A stretch of 25,476 nt of DNA from an uncultured Burkholderiales Genera incertae sedis bacterium (GCA_905479505.1 CAJQMS010000044.1:1-25476); one strand, 5' to 3'. Shown: positions 14,570 through 23,967, counted from the stretch's first letter. Made by a program: numbers and translations. The notes: generated by a model not told the origin, from the letters alone.

Positions 14570-16888
14570 TTACCCAATGTTTACCAATGCCCCCTGCACT
14601 GTTACAACGCCAGCAGCCTTAATCTCCGTCGTGGCCTCGCCACTCACCTGGACTAAAGAACCTTGAATATTAACTGATCCAGCCGATTTTAAAGTGATAG
14701 CAGCGGATCCATCTAGTGTCAAATTAACACCTTTTAATGTAATCCCTGATTCATCAATTTTAATACTGTTTGCGCCCACTGAAAGCTCAATGCCACCCGT
14801 TGCTTTAGTGGTGAGCTTACCAAGATCAACAGTCGTCGAGTGATTCCCTTTGATGAGTTTTACTTCGTAGTTTCCAGCTTCCAGACTAACGACACGATTT
14901 CCTTTGGTAACTTTCAAAGTGTCATTACCAAAAGTACTAACGGTCCTGCCCCCCTTATCTACATTTAATAAATGAGAGCCTTCTTTCACCTCTATCTTGA
15001 AGTCTTTCTCGATAGTCGTTGTCTGACCGCCTTTATTTATCTTAAGCGTATCATTCCCGGCACCAATGGTCGTAGTTCTATTTCCTTTATCAACCTTATC
15101 AATCTGATCTCCACTTTCAATTTCCATTATCCGATCCCCCTTACCAAGCTTCAAAGAATCGTTACCACTCTCAATACTTACTGTTCGTGCTCCTTTTTCG
15201 ATCGTCAGTTTCTCATCACCCTCTGTGATTTTTTCCGTACGATTTTTCTTGATCTCGATAGTCTGATCGTTACCAACCGTTAGACTATCGTCATGTTTGA
15301 CGACTCGCGAGAAATCTTTCTCCGCCTGAAAATAAACGGCCTCATCGCCCTTTTTATCCTCGAAATACAGTTCGTTCGCGTTATCAACACCCCCATCTTT
15401 ACTCGATCGAGTCTTGATTCCACTTCTCGTTTTATTCTCAGGTAAAGAATAAGGTGGCATTTTTTGCGCGTTGTAGATGGCGCCGCTAACGATAGGGTAA
15501 TCCGGATCGCCATTTAAGAAATCCACTAAAACCTCTTGTCCCGTCCTAGGCAAAAATTGCGCTCCGTAAAGGTTGGAAGCGACTGACTGAGAAACCCTCA
15601 TCCAACAGGAACTATTTTCATTTTTCTGACCATCTCTATCCCAATGGAATTGAACTTTAATTCGTCCATATTTATCGGTATAAATTTCCTCATTTTGAGG
15701 CCCCACGACAGTCGCTGTCTGGACCCCATAAACTTTAGGTTTCGCGGTCTTCGTGTTCTCACGAAATTGGACCTTCGTTGAGATACATGTTGCGACAGAA
15801 TTAAAGCCAACGCTATCGTCATTTCCAAAGACTCCATAGCCGCCGTTTCGACCCTCGTGTGTCACCCCAACGAGTAAATAGTCCCCGTTTTGATCTTTCC
15901 GATAATGGTCAGACAGTGTAAATAAAGCCCCTACTTGCAAATGCGCGCATTCTGATTCAAAAACAACCCGACGAGATCCAGCCTCAATGGATTCCATACG
16001 AACTTTATTAATGGCGTCAATGTCACTGCGCACAGACATACCGTCAAAATAGTCATAAACCTCGGCCGTAAGCGCACTGCCCGTTGAGATAGTCGTATCG
16101 AGAGAACCGGACAGCTGGGTATTTGGCGCCTCAAAGTTATAACTCGCACTTGAATAGCGATTGGCGGTTAGGCTATATTTATCCCGCCAGACATTGATCC
16201 CCATGGCTCTAGCGGCTTTTTGGGCATCACGAATCAGGGGTAAGTTGTGATTGGAATTAAGAAACGTATGGCTATTTTTTTCGTCGCATAGAACAAGCGT
16301 ATGCTTATCCTCAGAATGCTCGAAATAGAAATAAATACCTTCTTTTTCCATCAAACGAGATAAATACGAAAAATCCGACTCTCCAAATTGCACCGAGTAA
16401 TTCAACTTACTATATGCTCCTCGGAGGTTCATTTTAAAAAGAGTAATCCCTCTTTGCTTTAGAACGGCTTCAATAATATCTGGAACGCTCTTATCTTGGA
16501 AAATCTTAAAAGAATTCCCTAATGCCAGAGAACAAATAGAGGGCTTAATAGTTATTTGAAGCTTTACGAAATCAAACTCTGTATTGTCTTCCGTAATAAT
16601 CAATCGACCTAACTCGGAGATATTAGTAATGATTCCATTGGCGAATCTTTTCGCGCCATATTGACTGCCACTTTCATCCTGCGCGTTAATGGTGAGCGTT
16701 GCGTTTTGTCCAATAATTGATGGAAGACTGGGTAACTCATTTCGAGCACAAGCAAGATTGATCGAATATTCGAATAAGCACGACATCGTCTCCTTCGCTT
16801 TGTAACTCAGCACCAATAACTTATCTACCCCTAGAGGAGTATCTAGGTTTAAAAAACGTCCCTTATCAGAAAAATCAGATGAGGCCAT
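14570..16888 (-). CDS. vgrG: T6SS spike protein VgrG (TssI)
   Basis: 772 residues. The trimeric spike sits on the Hcp tube and carries PAAR. The gp27-like part is shown by LNYSVQFGESDFSYLSRLME and EGIYFYFEH (about 165-195). The gp5 OB-fold is shown by YTDKYGRIKVQFHWDRDG, CWMRVSQ and GQEVLVDFLNGDPDYPIV (about 395-470). Residues 539-689 form tandem repeats of the beta-prism needle. The end is a DUF2345-like segment (ITLKSAGSVNIQGSLVQVSG) that stops at residue 772 without an added toxin domain. The ATG at 16888 lies 2 nt after the tssH stop. It is therefore a structural, non-evolved VgrG. Confidence 0.97.
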   Translation of the reverse strand: MASSDFSDKGRFLNLDTPLGVDKLLVLSYKAKETMSCLFEYSINLACARNELPSLPSIIGQNATLTINAQDESGSQYGAKRFANGIITNISELGRLIITEDNTEFDFVKLQITIKPSICSLALGNSFKIFQDKSVPDIIEAVLKQRGITLFKMNLRGAYSKLNYSVQFGESDFSYLSRLMEKEGIYFYFEHSEDKHTLVLCDEKNSHTFLNSNHNLPLIRDAQKAARAMGINVWRDKYSLTANRYSSASYNFEAPNTQLSGSLDTTISTGSALTAEVYDYFDGMSVRSDIDAINKVRMESIEAGSRRVVFESECAHLQVGALFTLSDHYRKDQNGDYLLVGVTHEGRNGGYGVFGNDDSVGFNSVATCISTKVQFRENTKTAKPKVYGVQTATVVGPQNEEIYTDKYGRIKVQFHWDRDGQKNENSSCWMRVSQSVASNLYGAQFLPRTGQEVLVDFLNGDPDYPIVSGAIYNAQKMPPYSLPENKTRSGIKTRSSKDGGVDNANELYFEDKKGDEAVYFQAEKDFSRVVKHDDSLTVGNDQTIEIKKNRTEKITEGDEKLTIEKGARTVSIESGNDSLKLGKGDRIMEIESGDQIDKVDKGNRTTTIGAGNDTLKINKGGQTTTIEKDFKIEVKEGSHLLNVDKGGRTVSTFGNDTLKVTKGNRVVSLEAGNYEVKLIKGNHSTTVDLGKLTTKATGGIELSVGANSIKIDESGITLKGVNLTLDGSAAITLKSAGSVNIQGSLVQVSGEATTEIKAAGVVTVQGALVNIG
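14822..15274 (-). repeat. Tandem 18-residue repeats in the VgrG needle
   Basis: Eight units of about 18 residues follow the pattern GNDTLKINKGNRTTTIEx, each being two 9-residue half-units that begin with Gly. Units start at residues 539, 557, 575, 593, 611, 637, 654 and 672. An 8-residue interruption (629-636) precedes a 17-residue unit, so the phase slips once. The repeats are degenerate at DNA level. Confidence 0.75.
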
Positions 16889-16890
16889 AT

Positions 16891-19590
16891 TTAAAGATCA
16901 CCCTGCTTAGCATCGGCGACTTTATGGTTAACCTGAAACGCTAAGTTAGATTCAAAATCATCGCTTGTTTTGATGAAAATCTCTTCGATTATTAAGTTAT
17001 TTGTCATATTATCCAATATAAGCTCAGAAATTACTGGCGCTACCAAAGTATTTAGCGTTTCATCAAGCGCACGCGCTCCGATATCAATTGAAGTAGACCT
17101 TTTAACCAGGTTTTCGATTATTCCATCCTCGTACTTTAAACGGATCGAGTGCGAACTCAATAATCTTTTTTCATAAATTAATAATTTTGCTCTGGCTATC
17201 TCCCCTAGGGACTTCTTACTGATAGGTTTATAGGGGATTATCGATAATCGCCCTAGAAGCGCCGGTTGGAAAACTTTTTGTAAATGTGGTCTGATCTTTT
17301 GAACAACGCTCTTGATATCAACATCGTTGTTACCATCAAACAATTCCGACACCATCTCTGAGCAAGCGTTAGAGGTCAACAGAATTATGGTATTTTTAAA
17401 ATCAACTTCCTGACCCTCTCCATCATCCATGACCCCTTTATCAAAAATCTGATAAAACACCTCTAGAACATCCGGATGCGATTTTTCAACTTCATCGAGT
17501 AACAACACACTGTAAGGTTGCCGTTTTACGGCTTCCGTTAAGACCCCCCCGGTGCCATACCCTACGTATCCGGGCGGGCTGCCTCTTAAGAGCGAGACGC
17601 TATGCGGCTCCTGGTACTCAGACATGTTGATTGTTATCAGACTTCGGTCACCACCAAAAAAAGTATCGGCTAGAGCAATTGCCGTCTCGGTTTTACCGAC
17701 TCCACTTGAACCCACTAATAGAAATACCCCAACCGGTTTACCAGGATCCTCCATTCCAGAGCGGGAAGTTTTGATCCGCTCAGATATTGTTCTCAATGCG
17801 TGATCCTGACCAATGACACGAGCTCCGAGTAAGTCTTCAAGGTTTTGTAATGCGTGGACCTGACTCGACATCATTTTACCCGTTGGAATTCCGGTCCAGT
17901 CTGAAACCACCTCGCTAATTAAACGAGAATTGACCAACGGTGAAATCATGGGTGATTCTCCCTGCACCGTAATAAGCTCCTTCATGACCGTCTGATATTT
18001 CTTTCTATCACCATGACTTTGAGTAGTAATCGCCGATTCCTCTGAAGGTAGTGGCTTGTCTGACTTTAACAATTGTTCAAGCGCCTCTAAACGACCGATT
18101 ATTTCTCTTTCTTTTCCCCATTGCTCCTCATAGTCATTAAGAGTCGCGATTAAATCCTCCAATTCAGCTGTTATCGCAACAATGCGAGCTTCATGAACAT
18201 CGTCAAAATGTTGCTCCGTCATAAGTTGTGTCAGTTCTGTTTCATAAAACACTTGCTGAGCTCGCAGGTCTTCGATGGCGCCTGGCAAAGTATCCATGCT
18301 GATTGAGGATCTAGCGGCGGCGGTGTCTAGAACAGAAATGGCCTTGTCCGGTAGAAGTCTCCCAGTAATATAGCGACTAGACAGCTTTACAGCTGACAAA
18401 ATAGCCTCGTCCAATATTCGAACCCCGTGGTGAGACTCCATTGTTTTAGCGATTCCTCTGAGCATGACAATCGCCTGATTTTCAGTAGGTTCCGAGACTT
18501 TTATAACCTGAAATCGTCTTGATAAAGCACTGTCCTTTTCTATATACTTTTTATACTCCGACCAAGTGGTTGCCCCAATAGTCCGCAGAGCACCGCGAGC
18601 TAATGCGGGTTTTAATAAATTTGCGGCGTCATTTTGACCCGCCTGGCCACCAGCACCTACCAGCGTATGCACCTCATCAATAAACAGAACAACTGGGACC
18701 ACACTTTTTTCAATTTCGTCGACAATGGCTTTTAGACGACTCTCGAATTCGCCCTTAACGCTAGCGCCCGCTTGTAATAAGCCAAGGTCGAGACTAAATA
18801 ATTTTGCCAACTTAAGATCTGCTGGCACATCTCCAGCTCCAATTTTTAAGGCTAATCCCTCGACTACCGCTGTCTTACCAACACCCGCGTCACCAATCAG
18901 AATGGGATTGTTTTGTCGTCGGCGAGCCAACACGTCAATTAACTGCCTTACCTCTTGATCGCGCCCGATGACGGGGTCCACTAATCCTTGTGAGACAAGG
19001 CCTGTCATGTCAGTGGCATATGTTTGAAGACTCTCCAGCGGCTCCATGTCCGGCACTTCGCTGTCATTAGAGGGAATAATCGCCTCCTTAGCACTTTTCC
19101 CGTTAACTGCTACTCCCTCGATAGAACCTCTCGTGATATCCCCAAATTGCGTGGATAGTTGATTAATTTCAATTTTCGTCAACTCCTCAATTCGTTGAGA
19201 AAAAATATTAAACAGATATGAATCCCTCAACAACGCGACCAATATGTGACCAGACCTGATTTTGGGAGATGAAAAGTCCACGGACGAGACCACCCAGCTC
19301 AACTCGATTAAGTTGATTAAGCTAACAGACAAAACTGGGACTTTTGATGAACTTTTTGTCAAGTTTAGAACTGCGATATTTAATTTTTCTATTACGTACT
19401 CCACTCGTAATCCGAAAAATTCACATATCAACTGAACATCAGTGCCTTTTATTTTGAACAACTCAAGCAAAAGGTGCTCAACGTCTACCTCCTTGTGGCT
19501 CTGAGATTTAGCTAAACCAGCCGCCGTTTCGGTAGCAATTACGCTCGTATCATTGAGTTTAGATATTAATGATCGAAGGTTAACCGCCAC
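16891..19590 (-). CDS. tssH: T6SS AAA+ ATPase TssH (ClpV)
   Basis: 899 residues. TssH unfolds contracted TssB/TssC sheath so that the parts are reused. A Clp N-domain (about 1-150) is followed by two AAA+ modules. The first has Walker A GDAGVGKT (233-240) and Walker B LFIDE (303-307). The second has GSSGVGKT (627-634) and LLLDE (696-700). A coiled-coil middle region lies at about 430-510. The divergent N-domain and the operon context mark it as ClpV rather than the chaperone ClpB. The start is GTG at 19590, with AGGT 9 nt upstream; the gene lies 29 nt after tssG and 2 nt before vgrG. Confidence 0.97.
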   Translation of the reverse strand: MAVNLRSLISKLNDTSVIATETAAGLAKSQSHKEVDVEHLLLELFKIKGTDVQLICEFFGLRVEYVIEKLNIAVLNLTKSSSKVPVLSVSLINLIELSWVVSSVDFSSPKIRSGHILVALLRDSYLFNIFSQRIEELTKIEINQLSTQFGDITRGSIEGVAVNGKSAKEAIIPSNDSEVPDMEPLESLQTYATDMTGLVSQGLVDPVIGRDQEVRQLIDVLARRRQNNPILIGDAGVGKTAVVEGLALKIGAGDVPADLKLAKLFSLDLGLLQAGASVKGEFESRLKAIVDEIEKSVVPVVLFIDEVHTLVGAGGQAGQNDAANLLKPALARGALRTIGATTWSEYKKYIEKDSALSRRFQVIKVSEPTENQAIVMLRGIAKTMESHHGVRILDEAILSAVKLSSRYITGRLLPDKAISVLDTAAARSSISMDTLPGAIEDLRAQQVFYETELTQLMTEQHFDDVHEARIVAITAELEDLIATLNDYEEQWGKEREIIGRLEALEQLLKSDKPLPSEESAITTQSHGDRKKYQTVMKELITVQGESPMISPLVNSRLISEVVSDWTGIPTGKMMSSQVHALQNLEDLLGARVIGQDHALRTISERIKTSRSGMEDPGKPVGVFLLVGSSGVGKTETAIALADTFFGGDRSLITINMSEYQEPHSVSLLRGSPPGYVGYGTGGVLTEAVKRQPYSVLLLDEVEKSHPDVLEVFYQIFDKGVMDDGEGQEVDFKNTIILLTSNACSEMVSELFDGNNDVDIKSVVQKIRPHLQKVFQPALLGRLSIIPYKPISKKSLGEIARAKLLIYEKRLLSSHSIRLKYEDGIIENLVKRSTSIDIGARALDETLNTLVAPVISELILDNMTNNLIIEEIFIKTSDDFESNLAFQVNHKVADAKQGDL

Positions 19591-19619
19591 CTACAGATAC
19601 CTGAGTTCGTAGTCGTGCA

Positions 19620-20717
19620 TCAATGTACCCAATTAGCGTTCTGTGACGTATGCATTTTTTTATCCTCACTACTAATCTGAAATACAGAATGGTCCATATC
19701 TGAACCAGTGACCCCAGGCGTCAGCCAAGATGACCATCCTAAATAAGACAGAGATCCTTTTTCACCACCCAATGTACACACTGGAGCGTCATCTCTCGCC
19801 AAGACGACCTGGATATCGAAATCGAGAGTGGGACCGACATAAAAACTTATAAAACTGGAGAGCCTTTCAAACCGTTTCTTATTTGGAAGCATTGATTCAA
19901 ACTCCGTCTTTGTTAACGGGCCGAGTCGAACTCGAAACGACGATTGCTGATCCCAGTACATTACTCCCAACATACTTCCCTCACCTAAAACATTTTCGTG
20001 CTCACCAAGGCTCGTACACTGTGCCTCGGGTATTTTTACCCATTGCCCCCTAAATTGTAGGACTTCATTTTTAATGCCAAATTGATCTTGGATAATTGAC
20101 GAAAGTCCGTCTGCCGTTCTGGTGTCGCCGATCATTATGCCGCTGTAATAGGCAATACTTAAATCAGAGACACCCACATTCTCGACGTTCAGTTTTTCGC
20201 GTAAATTATCTGTACCAAATCCTAGAAGGTCTAGGACATTACGAACGACTCCATCCTTTTGATTCTCTTCCCAATCGACATAGAGGCGGTGTTTGGCCCA
20301 GGACTTATAAAAAAGATCTACGAACCTGTGGTTGAATATATCGAGAAAATCGCGGAGTGCATGATCTCGGTATTTAATTTTTCTCTCAATTAAAAACTCT
20401 GTATAGCTCGAAGGTAACGCACCAGAGGAGCCTGTAAGACCCAAAAAATTAACGACCATACTTAGCGGCTTTCGAGGGCCTTTTTTGTTGGACTCTAAAA
20501 CCGGTCCTGAAAGATCATGAATCTCCGCTGAGGGTGACTCCAGGCTAAGCCTTGACTTAAAACGAACCAAATTGTGGTTTTTTTCACTCTCATTGTTACC
20601 GTTAAAGCTGCTCGCTCTGCGTAATAAGCGTACCGCTTGAAAAAAACCAAATTGAAATGGTTTCCGAAACAGCCGTCCGATTAAACTAAAACGGCTTTTC
20701 CGGCTCGTGGTTTGCAT
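19620..20717 (-). CDS. tssG: T6SS baseplate protein TssG (VasB/ImpH family)
   Basis: 365 residues. With TssF and TssE it builds the baseplate wedge. Family marks are FQFGFFQAVRLLRR near the N-terminus (about 21-34), a Leu/Gly stretch VVNFLGLTGSSGALP (about 88-102) and DFLDIFNHRFVDLFYKSW (about 123-140). Toward the C-terminus come LGEGSMLGVMYWDQQSSFRV and the LGWSSWL strand. The ATG at 20717 lies inside the end of tssF, giving a 37-nt overlap, with AAGG about 10 nt upstream. The next in-frame Met is far inside the conserved region, so the overlap is probably real. Confidence 0.93.
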   Translation of the reverse strand: MQTTSRKSRFSLIGRLFRKPFQFGFFQAVRLLRRASSFNGNNESEKNHNLVRFKSRLSLESPSAEIHDLSGPVLESNKKGPRKPLSMVVNFLGLTGSSGALPSSYTEFLIERKIKYRDHALRDFLDIFNHRFVDLFYKSWAKHRLYVDWEENQKDGVVRNVLDLLGFGTDNLREKLNVENVGVSDLSIAYYSGIMIGDTRTADGLSSIIQDQFGIKNEVLQFRGQWVKIPEAQCTSLGEHENVLGEGSMLGVMYWDQQSSFRVRLGPLTKTEFESMLPNKKRFERLSSFISFYVGPTLDFDIQVVLARDDAPVCTLGGEKGSLSYLGWSSWLTPGVTGSDMDHSVFQISSEDKKMHTSQNANWVH

Positions 20718-22516
20718 TTTATGAGTACCTTTTCACGCTGGCGACTGGTGACCGTCAGCTGGGTAAAACTGTTTATGGTCGCATATAGACCAAAAAACTG
20801 GTCCAGCACTTTAGAAAATAGTAGTGCGCTACTTCCCTCAAACCTATCTTCGTCTAATTCGATTGTAATACTCAGGCCTTTCACAAAAGATTGACGGCCT
20901 GGAACCCCTATTTTCGTCACGGCAGATTCGCACGATACATCGACAATCCCATCGATTTGATTACGCACTGCCGGAGAGTCGCTAAAATTGTACAGATTAA
21001 AAATTTCCTTTAAGGCGTCTTTTCCATTTGAAACAATTGACATGTGGTTTAGAGATAAATGAGAGATCAGCCGCCATAATTTATGAGATTTTAAATTAGG
21101 TCGCTTTGTTGGAGTGGGCTGCTTTAAAAAGCGAATCCTACTGACCGGGGCTTCTCCATCCACTGTTAAAACCCCTTGCTCACCTCCATACGGAAGCAAA
21201 CTTGGAAGATCTCGATTCAAACAAGTCAAGTCAAGCGACAAGATCTCCCTTTCGTCAATCATAGGATTAAACTGATCATCTACAACTGATAAAAAGACCT
21301 CTGTGCCTGAATCGTAGCGCATTAACGATGGCTTTCTTTTTGAATACCAAAACCTTAAATCTTCATCTTCATTGGAAGAGTGATTAACTGAATAAAATGG
21401 TCTGTACTCAGTGGAGGCTTTACCGCCCTCCGAAGCATCAATTTTTTGAACTGAATTAATCTCGTAAATCTCCAACCCCCTCGTTCTCCGTACGTCTGGT
21501 ACGACCCTATGTTCATCGCTACGGTGTTCAAGAGAAAGTGGCTCAGAGAGCTGCTGAAATAGATTAACAATGGGGGTGCAGCCGAGTTTAAGCGTCTCAA
21601 CAGTGACTAATTCCGTTAAAAGAAATAATCGTTCACTCCGAGCAAACTCTGAACAAAAGAGCTTTATTTCGATCTCCTTATCAAAATCCAATGTCATACC
21701 TTCTGAAATTGAAGTTAGATCAAAAAATCCAAATTTCTCAGGAAAAACAAAGTATTCATAAAGATAACGATAAGCAATCATGGAACGAGCGTCATAATCC
21801 ACTAAATTATCATGCTCTTCGAACCCTACCGGAGCGATACTACTTGGCGGCAGCACAAAAACAGATCCGTTTAAATTCGACACTTCTATCCTCGTTACCG
21901 AATTCAATATCCACTCGTACAGCCCTGCGGTTTTTGCAGCAACGCCATCAATGCAAAATCTTAACCGATCAATATTTAGCTTGGAAAAAGAGGTTCCACC
22001 GAGCGCCTCAAGCTTTATTGACAATGCCGCAACGGAATCATCTCTGTCATCAGAAAATTCTGCTTTATTGATCATTTTAAAATTAACGTCTGCCACCTTA
22101 ATCGGCCACAGATCGACTGGATAGGCTGTACGAAAACGCACTGGGATGCCGTCGATTGGCTGAGAAAATAACTCTCGATGCCGCTCCATTGTGAATTTAT
22201 CCGTTAAATGTAACTCGTCTGGGGTCACCTCAAAATAGGCGATAGACATTGATGGAATCGGCCGCAGCAGATGTGGATACAGCACATTTAATAGCGCGGT
22301 GGTGATTTCCGGAAATTGCTCATCTAACTTGTGCTGGACTCTCGCAGATAAAAAAGCCACCGATTCGATTAAACGCTCCACATGAGGGTCGCCAACGGTA
22401 TCGCCCTCAATACTAAGGCGCGCAGCTATCTTGGGATATTCCTTGGAAAATTCCCGAGCTAACGTCCTGAGACTTTGAAGTTCACTGTTGTAAAAAGGTA
22501 AAAGCTCTTCGATCAT
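20681..22516 (-). CDS. tssF: T6SS baseplate protein TssF (VasA/ImpG family)
   Basis: 611 residues, the normal length. TssF is present in two copies per baseplate wedge and contacts TssG, TssE and the VgrG hub. The N-terminus EELLPFYNSELQSLRTLA, the AARLSIEGD stretch and LLNVLYPHLLRPIPSMS (about 92-108) are classic TssF signatures. The C-terminal half is strand-rich with the LWRLISHLSLNHMSI block (about 480-494). The ATG at 22516 lies 3 nt after the tssE stop, and the 3' end overlaps tssG by 37 nt. Confidence 0.96.
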   Translation of the reverse strand: MIEELLPFYNSELQSLRTLAREFSKEYPKIAARLSIEGDTVGDPHVERLIESVAFLSARVQHKLDEQFPEITTALLNVLYPHLLRPIPSMSIAYFEVTPDELHLTDKFTMERHRELFSQPIDGIPVRFRTAYPVDLWPIKVADVNFKMINKAEFSDDRDDSVAALSIKLEALGGTSFSKLNIDRLRFCIDGVAAKTAGLYEWILNSVTRIEVSNLNGSVFVLPPSSIAPVGFEEHDNLVDYDARSMIAYRYLYEYFVFPEKFGFFDLTSISEGMTLDFDKEIEIKLFCSEFARSERLFLLTELVTVETLKLGCTPIVNLFQQLSEPLSLEHRSDEHRVVPDVRRTRGLEIYEINSVQKIDASEGGKASTEYRPFYSVNHSSNEDEDLRFWYSKRKPSLMRYDSGTEVFLSVVDDQFNPMIDEREILSLDLTCLNRDLPSLLPYGGEQGVLTVDGEAPVSRIRFLKQPTPTKRPNLKSHKLWRLISHLSLNHMSIVSNGKDALKEIFNLYNFSDSPAVRNQIDGIVDVSCESAVTKIGVPGRQSFVKGLSITIELDEDRFEGSSALLFSKVLDQFFGLYATINSFTQLTVTSRQREKVLIKCKPRAGKAVLV

Positions 22517-22519
22517 GAA

Positions 22520-22993
22520 TTACGTGCCTATTTGATACAGCTGTGTTTTAGTGTCGAGTGTCGCGTCGTACGATATCGGAGTCGCAATCGGCTCCACTAA
22601 CAAAAGACCATATATTTTAATAGCTAATTTACCATCTTCAGTGGAGTCCGTGACAGCAATCTCTACGTCAGTCAATCTCGGTTCAAAAAGCTCGATTGCT
22701 GATTTGATAAGCAACCTAATTTGTTCTTGGCCCTCGACTGTTTGTGAGTTGATTTCTGTAAAGTCTTTAATTCCAAAGTTCAAGACAGATTTGTTGGCGA
22801 ATGAGAAATTTTCGATACCATTGATCTCGGATTTCCTGGTATTCAACAGTAACTCTAGATCTCTTCGAACGCCCTTTTTAAACAACTTGAGGGAATCTGT
22901 TTCGTTGAGAACGTTTTCCAATAATTTTTTGGGCTCATCGTCTAAGCAGCGATCAAAAAAAGACTGCGGTATGAATTTAGTGTCCAGAGGCAC
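22520..22993 (-). CDS. tssE: T6SS baseplate protein TssE (gp25-like)
   Basis: 157 residues with a gp25-like lysozyme-fold domain that nucleates sheath assembly at the baseplate. Visible marks are VRRDLELLLNTR (42-53), SVLNFGI (69-75, the family Leu-Asn-Tyr/Phe-Gly motif) and a C-terminal LVEPIATPISYDATLD strand. The start is GTG at 22993, with GGG about 8 nt upstream. It is the first gene of the eight-gene minus-strand operon running to tssA. Confidence 0.94.
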   Translation of the reverse strand: MPLDTKFIPQSFFDRCLDDEPKKLLENVLNETDSLKLFKKGVRRDLELLLNTRKSEINGIENFSFANKSVLNFGIKDFTEINSQTVEGQEQIRLLIKSAIELFEPRLTDVEIAVTDSTEDGKLAIKIYGLLLVEPIATPISYDATLDTKTQLYQIGT

Positions 22994-23098
22994 GGTTTTC
23001 CCTTTAGTTTGTCTTACTCACCTACGTCGGTGCGATCAAAACGCTTTTTCCACATCATCACTTCAGGGAGCTTAAAAAGACCAAAAATGTCGAAGACG

Positions 23099-23104
23099 GT
23101 TATA
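23099..23104 (-). promoter_or_regulatory. Possible -10 box of the tssE-tssA operon
   Basis: The minus strand reads TATAAC inside ACACTATAA, the same 9-mer that surrounds the proposed tssJ -10. No good -35 lies 16 to 18 nt upstream (GTGAGT at best). Transcription would start near 23092, leaving a leader of about 100 nt before tssE. Confidence 0.3.
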
Positions 23105-23159
23105 GTGTCTCTTAGTTTCCAACTCACACCACCAGAATACACGAAGTTCAAGGATAACT

Positions 23160-23945
23160 TTGTCTCGCTTAACTCTTAATTCACAGGCCGAGCATCGAAT
23201 GACAGAAATAAGAAGTATGCAACTCCAAAATGTTGCAGTATTTGGCGCTTCAGGGACCATCGGTGCCGCACTTATCCGAGAACTAGCAGATAGACATCCA
23301 CTCGCAAATATACACGGCATATCGCGTGAACCCGTAGTTTCAGAGTCTCTGCCGCCAAAGGTCAAGTTGCATGAACTAGACTATGCAGATAGTGACAAGA
23401 TCAAGGTGTTTTCTGAGGGTTTTTTTCAGCAATATGGCTCTCTTGATTTGATAGTGATTGCCACTGGCGTATTGAGCGCCATTTCTAAAAATCCTGAAAA
23501 AAGTGTAGAACATATCACCGAGTCCGAACTCCTCGAGAATTTCAGAATAAATACGGTGATTCCTACACTGATATTCAAACACTGCTTTACTTTGTTAAGC
23601 AATGCTCCGACTCCAACGTTTGCAGTTTTATCTGCTCGCATCGGGAGCATCTCGGATAATCGACTGGGCGGTTGGTACGCCTACCGTATGTCAAAAGCTG
23701 CCCTAAATATGTTCATCAAGACCGCCTCCCATGAACTCAGACGGAAAAATAAACACAGTGTGGTTGTTGGACTTCATCCAGGTACAGTAAAGACTAAATT
23801 CTCAGAACGCTTTATCAAAAACACAACAAAAAATTGTTTTACGCCTGAAACGGCAGCACAACAATTAGTGAACGTAATAGGCAACCTCACACCGCCCAAA
23901 TCTGGACGGTTATTCGCTTGGGACGAGACTGAAATCTTACCTTAA
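23160..23945 (+). CDS. Short-chain dehydrogenase/reductase (C-factor-like SDR)
   Basis: 261 residues counted from TTG 23160. A Rossmann NAD(P) site GASGTIG (29-35) follows a short lead. The family ATG at 101-103 stands in for NNAG, an Asn sits at 131, a Ser lies near 163 and YRMSK (175-179) gives the catalytic Tyr and Lys. The stretch SARIGSISDNRLGGWYAYR matches SDRs annotated as C-factor/CsgA-like, whose substrate is usually unknown. The start is uncertain: TTG 23160 has AGGA 5 nt upstream, while ATG 23199 and ATG 23217 fit the usual short N-terminus of the family better. It is divergent from tssE and convergent with rmlC, so it is probably outside the T6SS. Confidence 0.88.
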   Translation: MSRLTLNSQAEHRMTEIRSMQLQNVAVFGASGTIGAALIRELADRHPLANIHGISREPVVSESLPPKVKLHELDYADSDKIKVFSEGFFQQYGSLDLIVIATGVLSAISKNPEKSVEHITESELLENFRINTVIPTLIFKHCFTLLSNAPTPTFAVLSARIGSISDNRLGGWYAYRMSKAALNMFIKTASHELRRKNKHSVVVGLHPGTVKTKFSERFIKNTTKNCFTPETAAQQLVNVIGNLTPPKSGRLFAWDETEILP

Positions 23946-23967
23946 ATAGTGGGCTTAAAAGCTGCGA

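Noticed and set aside
14822..15274. Repeat block as a CRISPR or DNA satellite
   Set aside because: The periodicity is at protein level with diverged codons inside the vgrG frame; there are no identical repeats or spacers.
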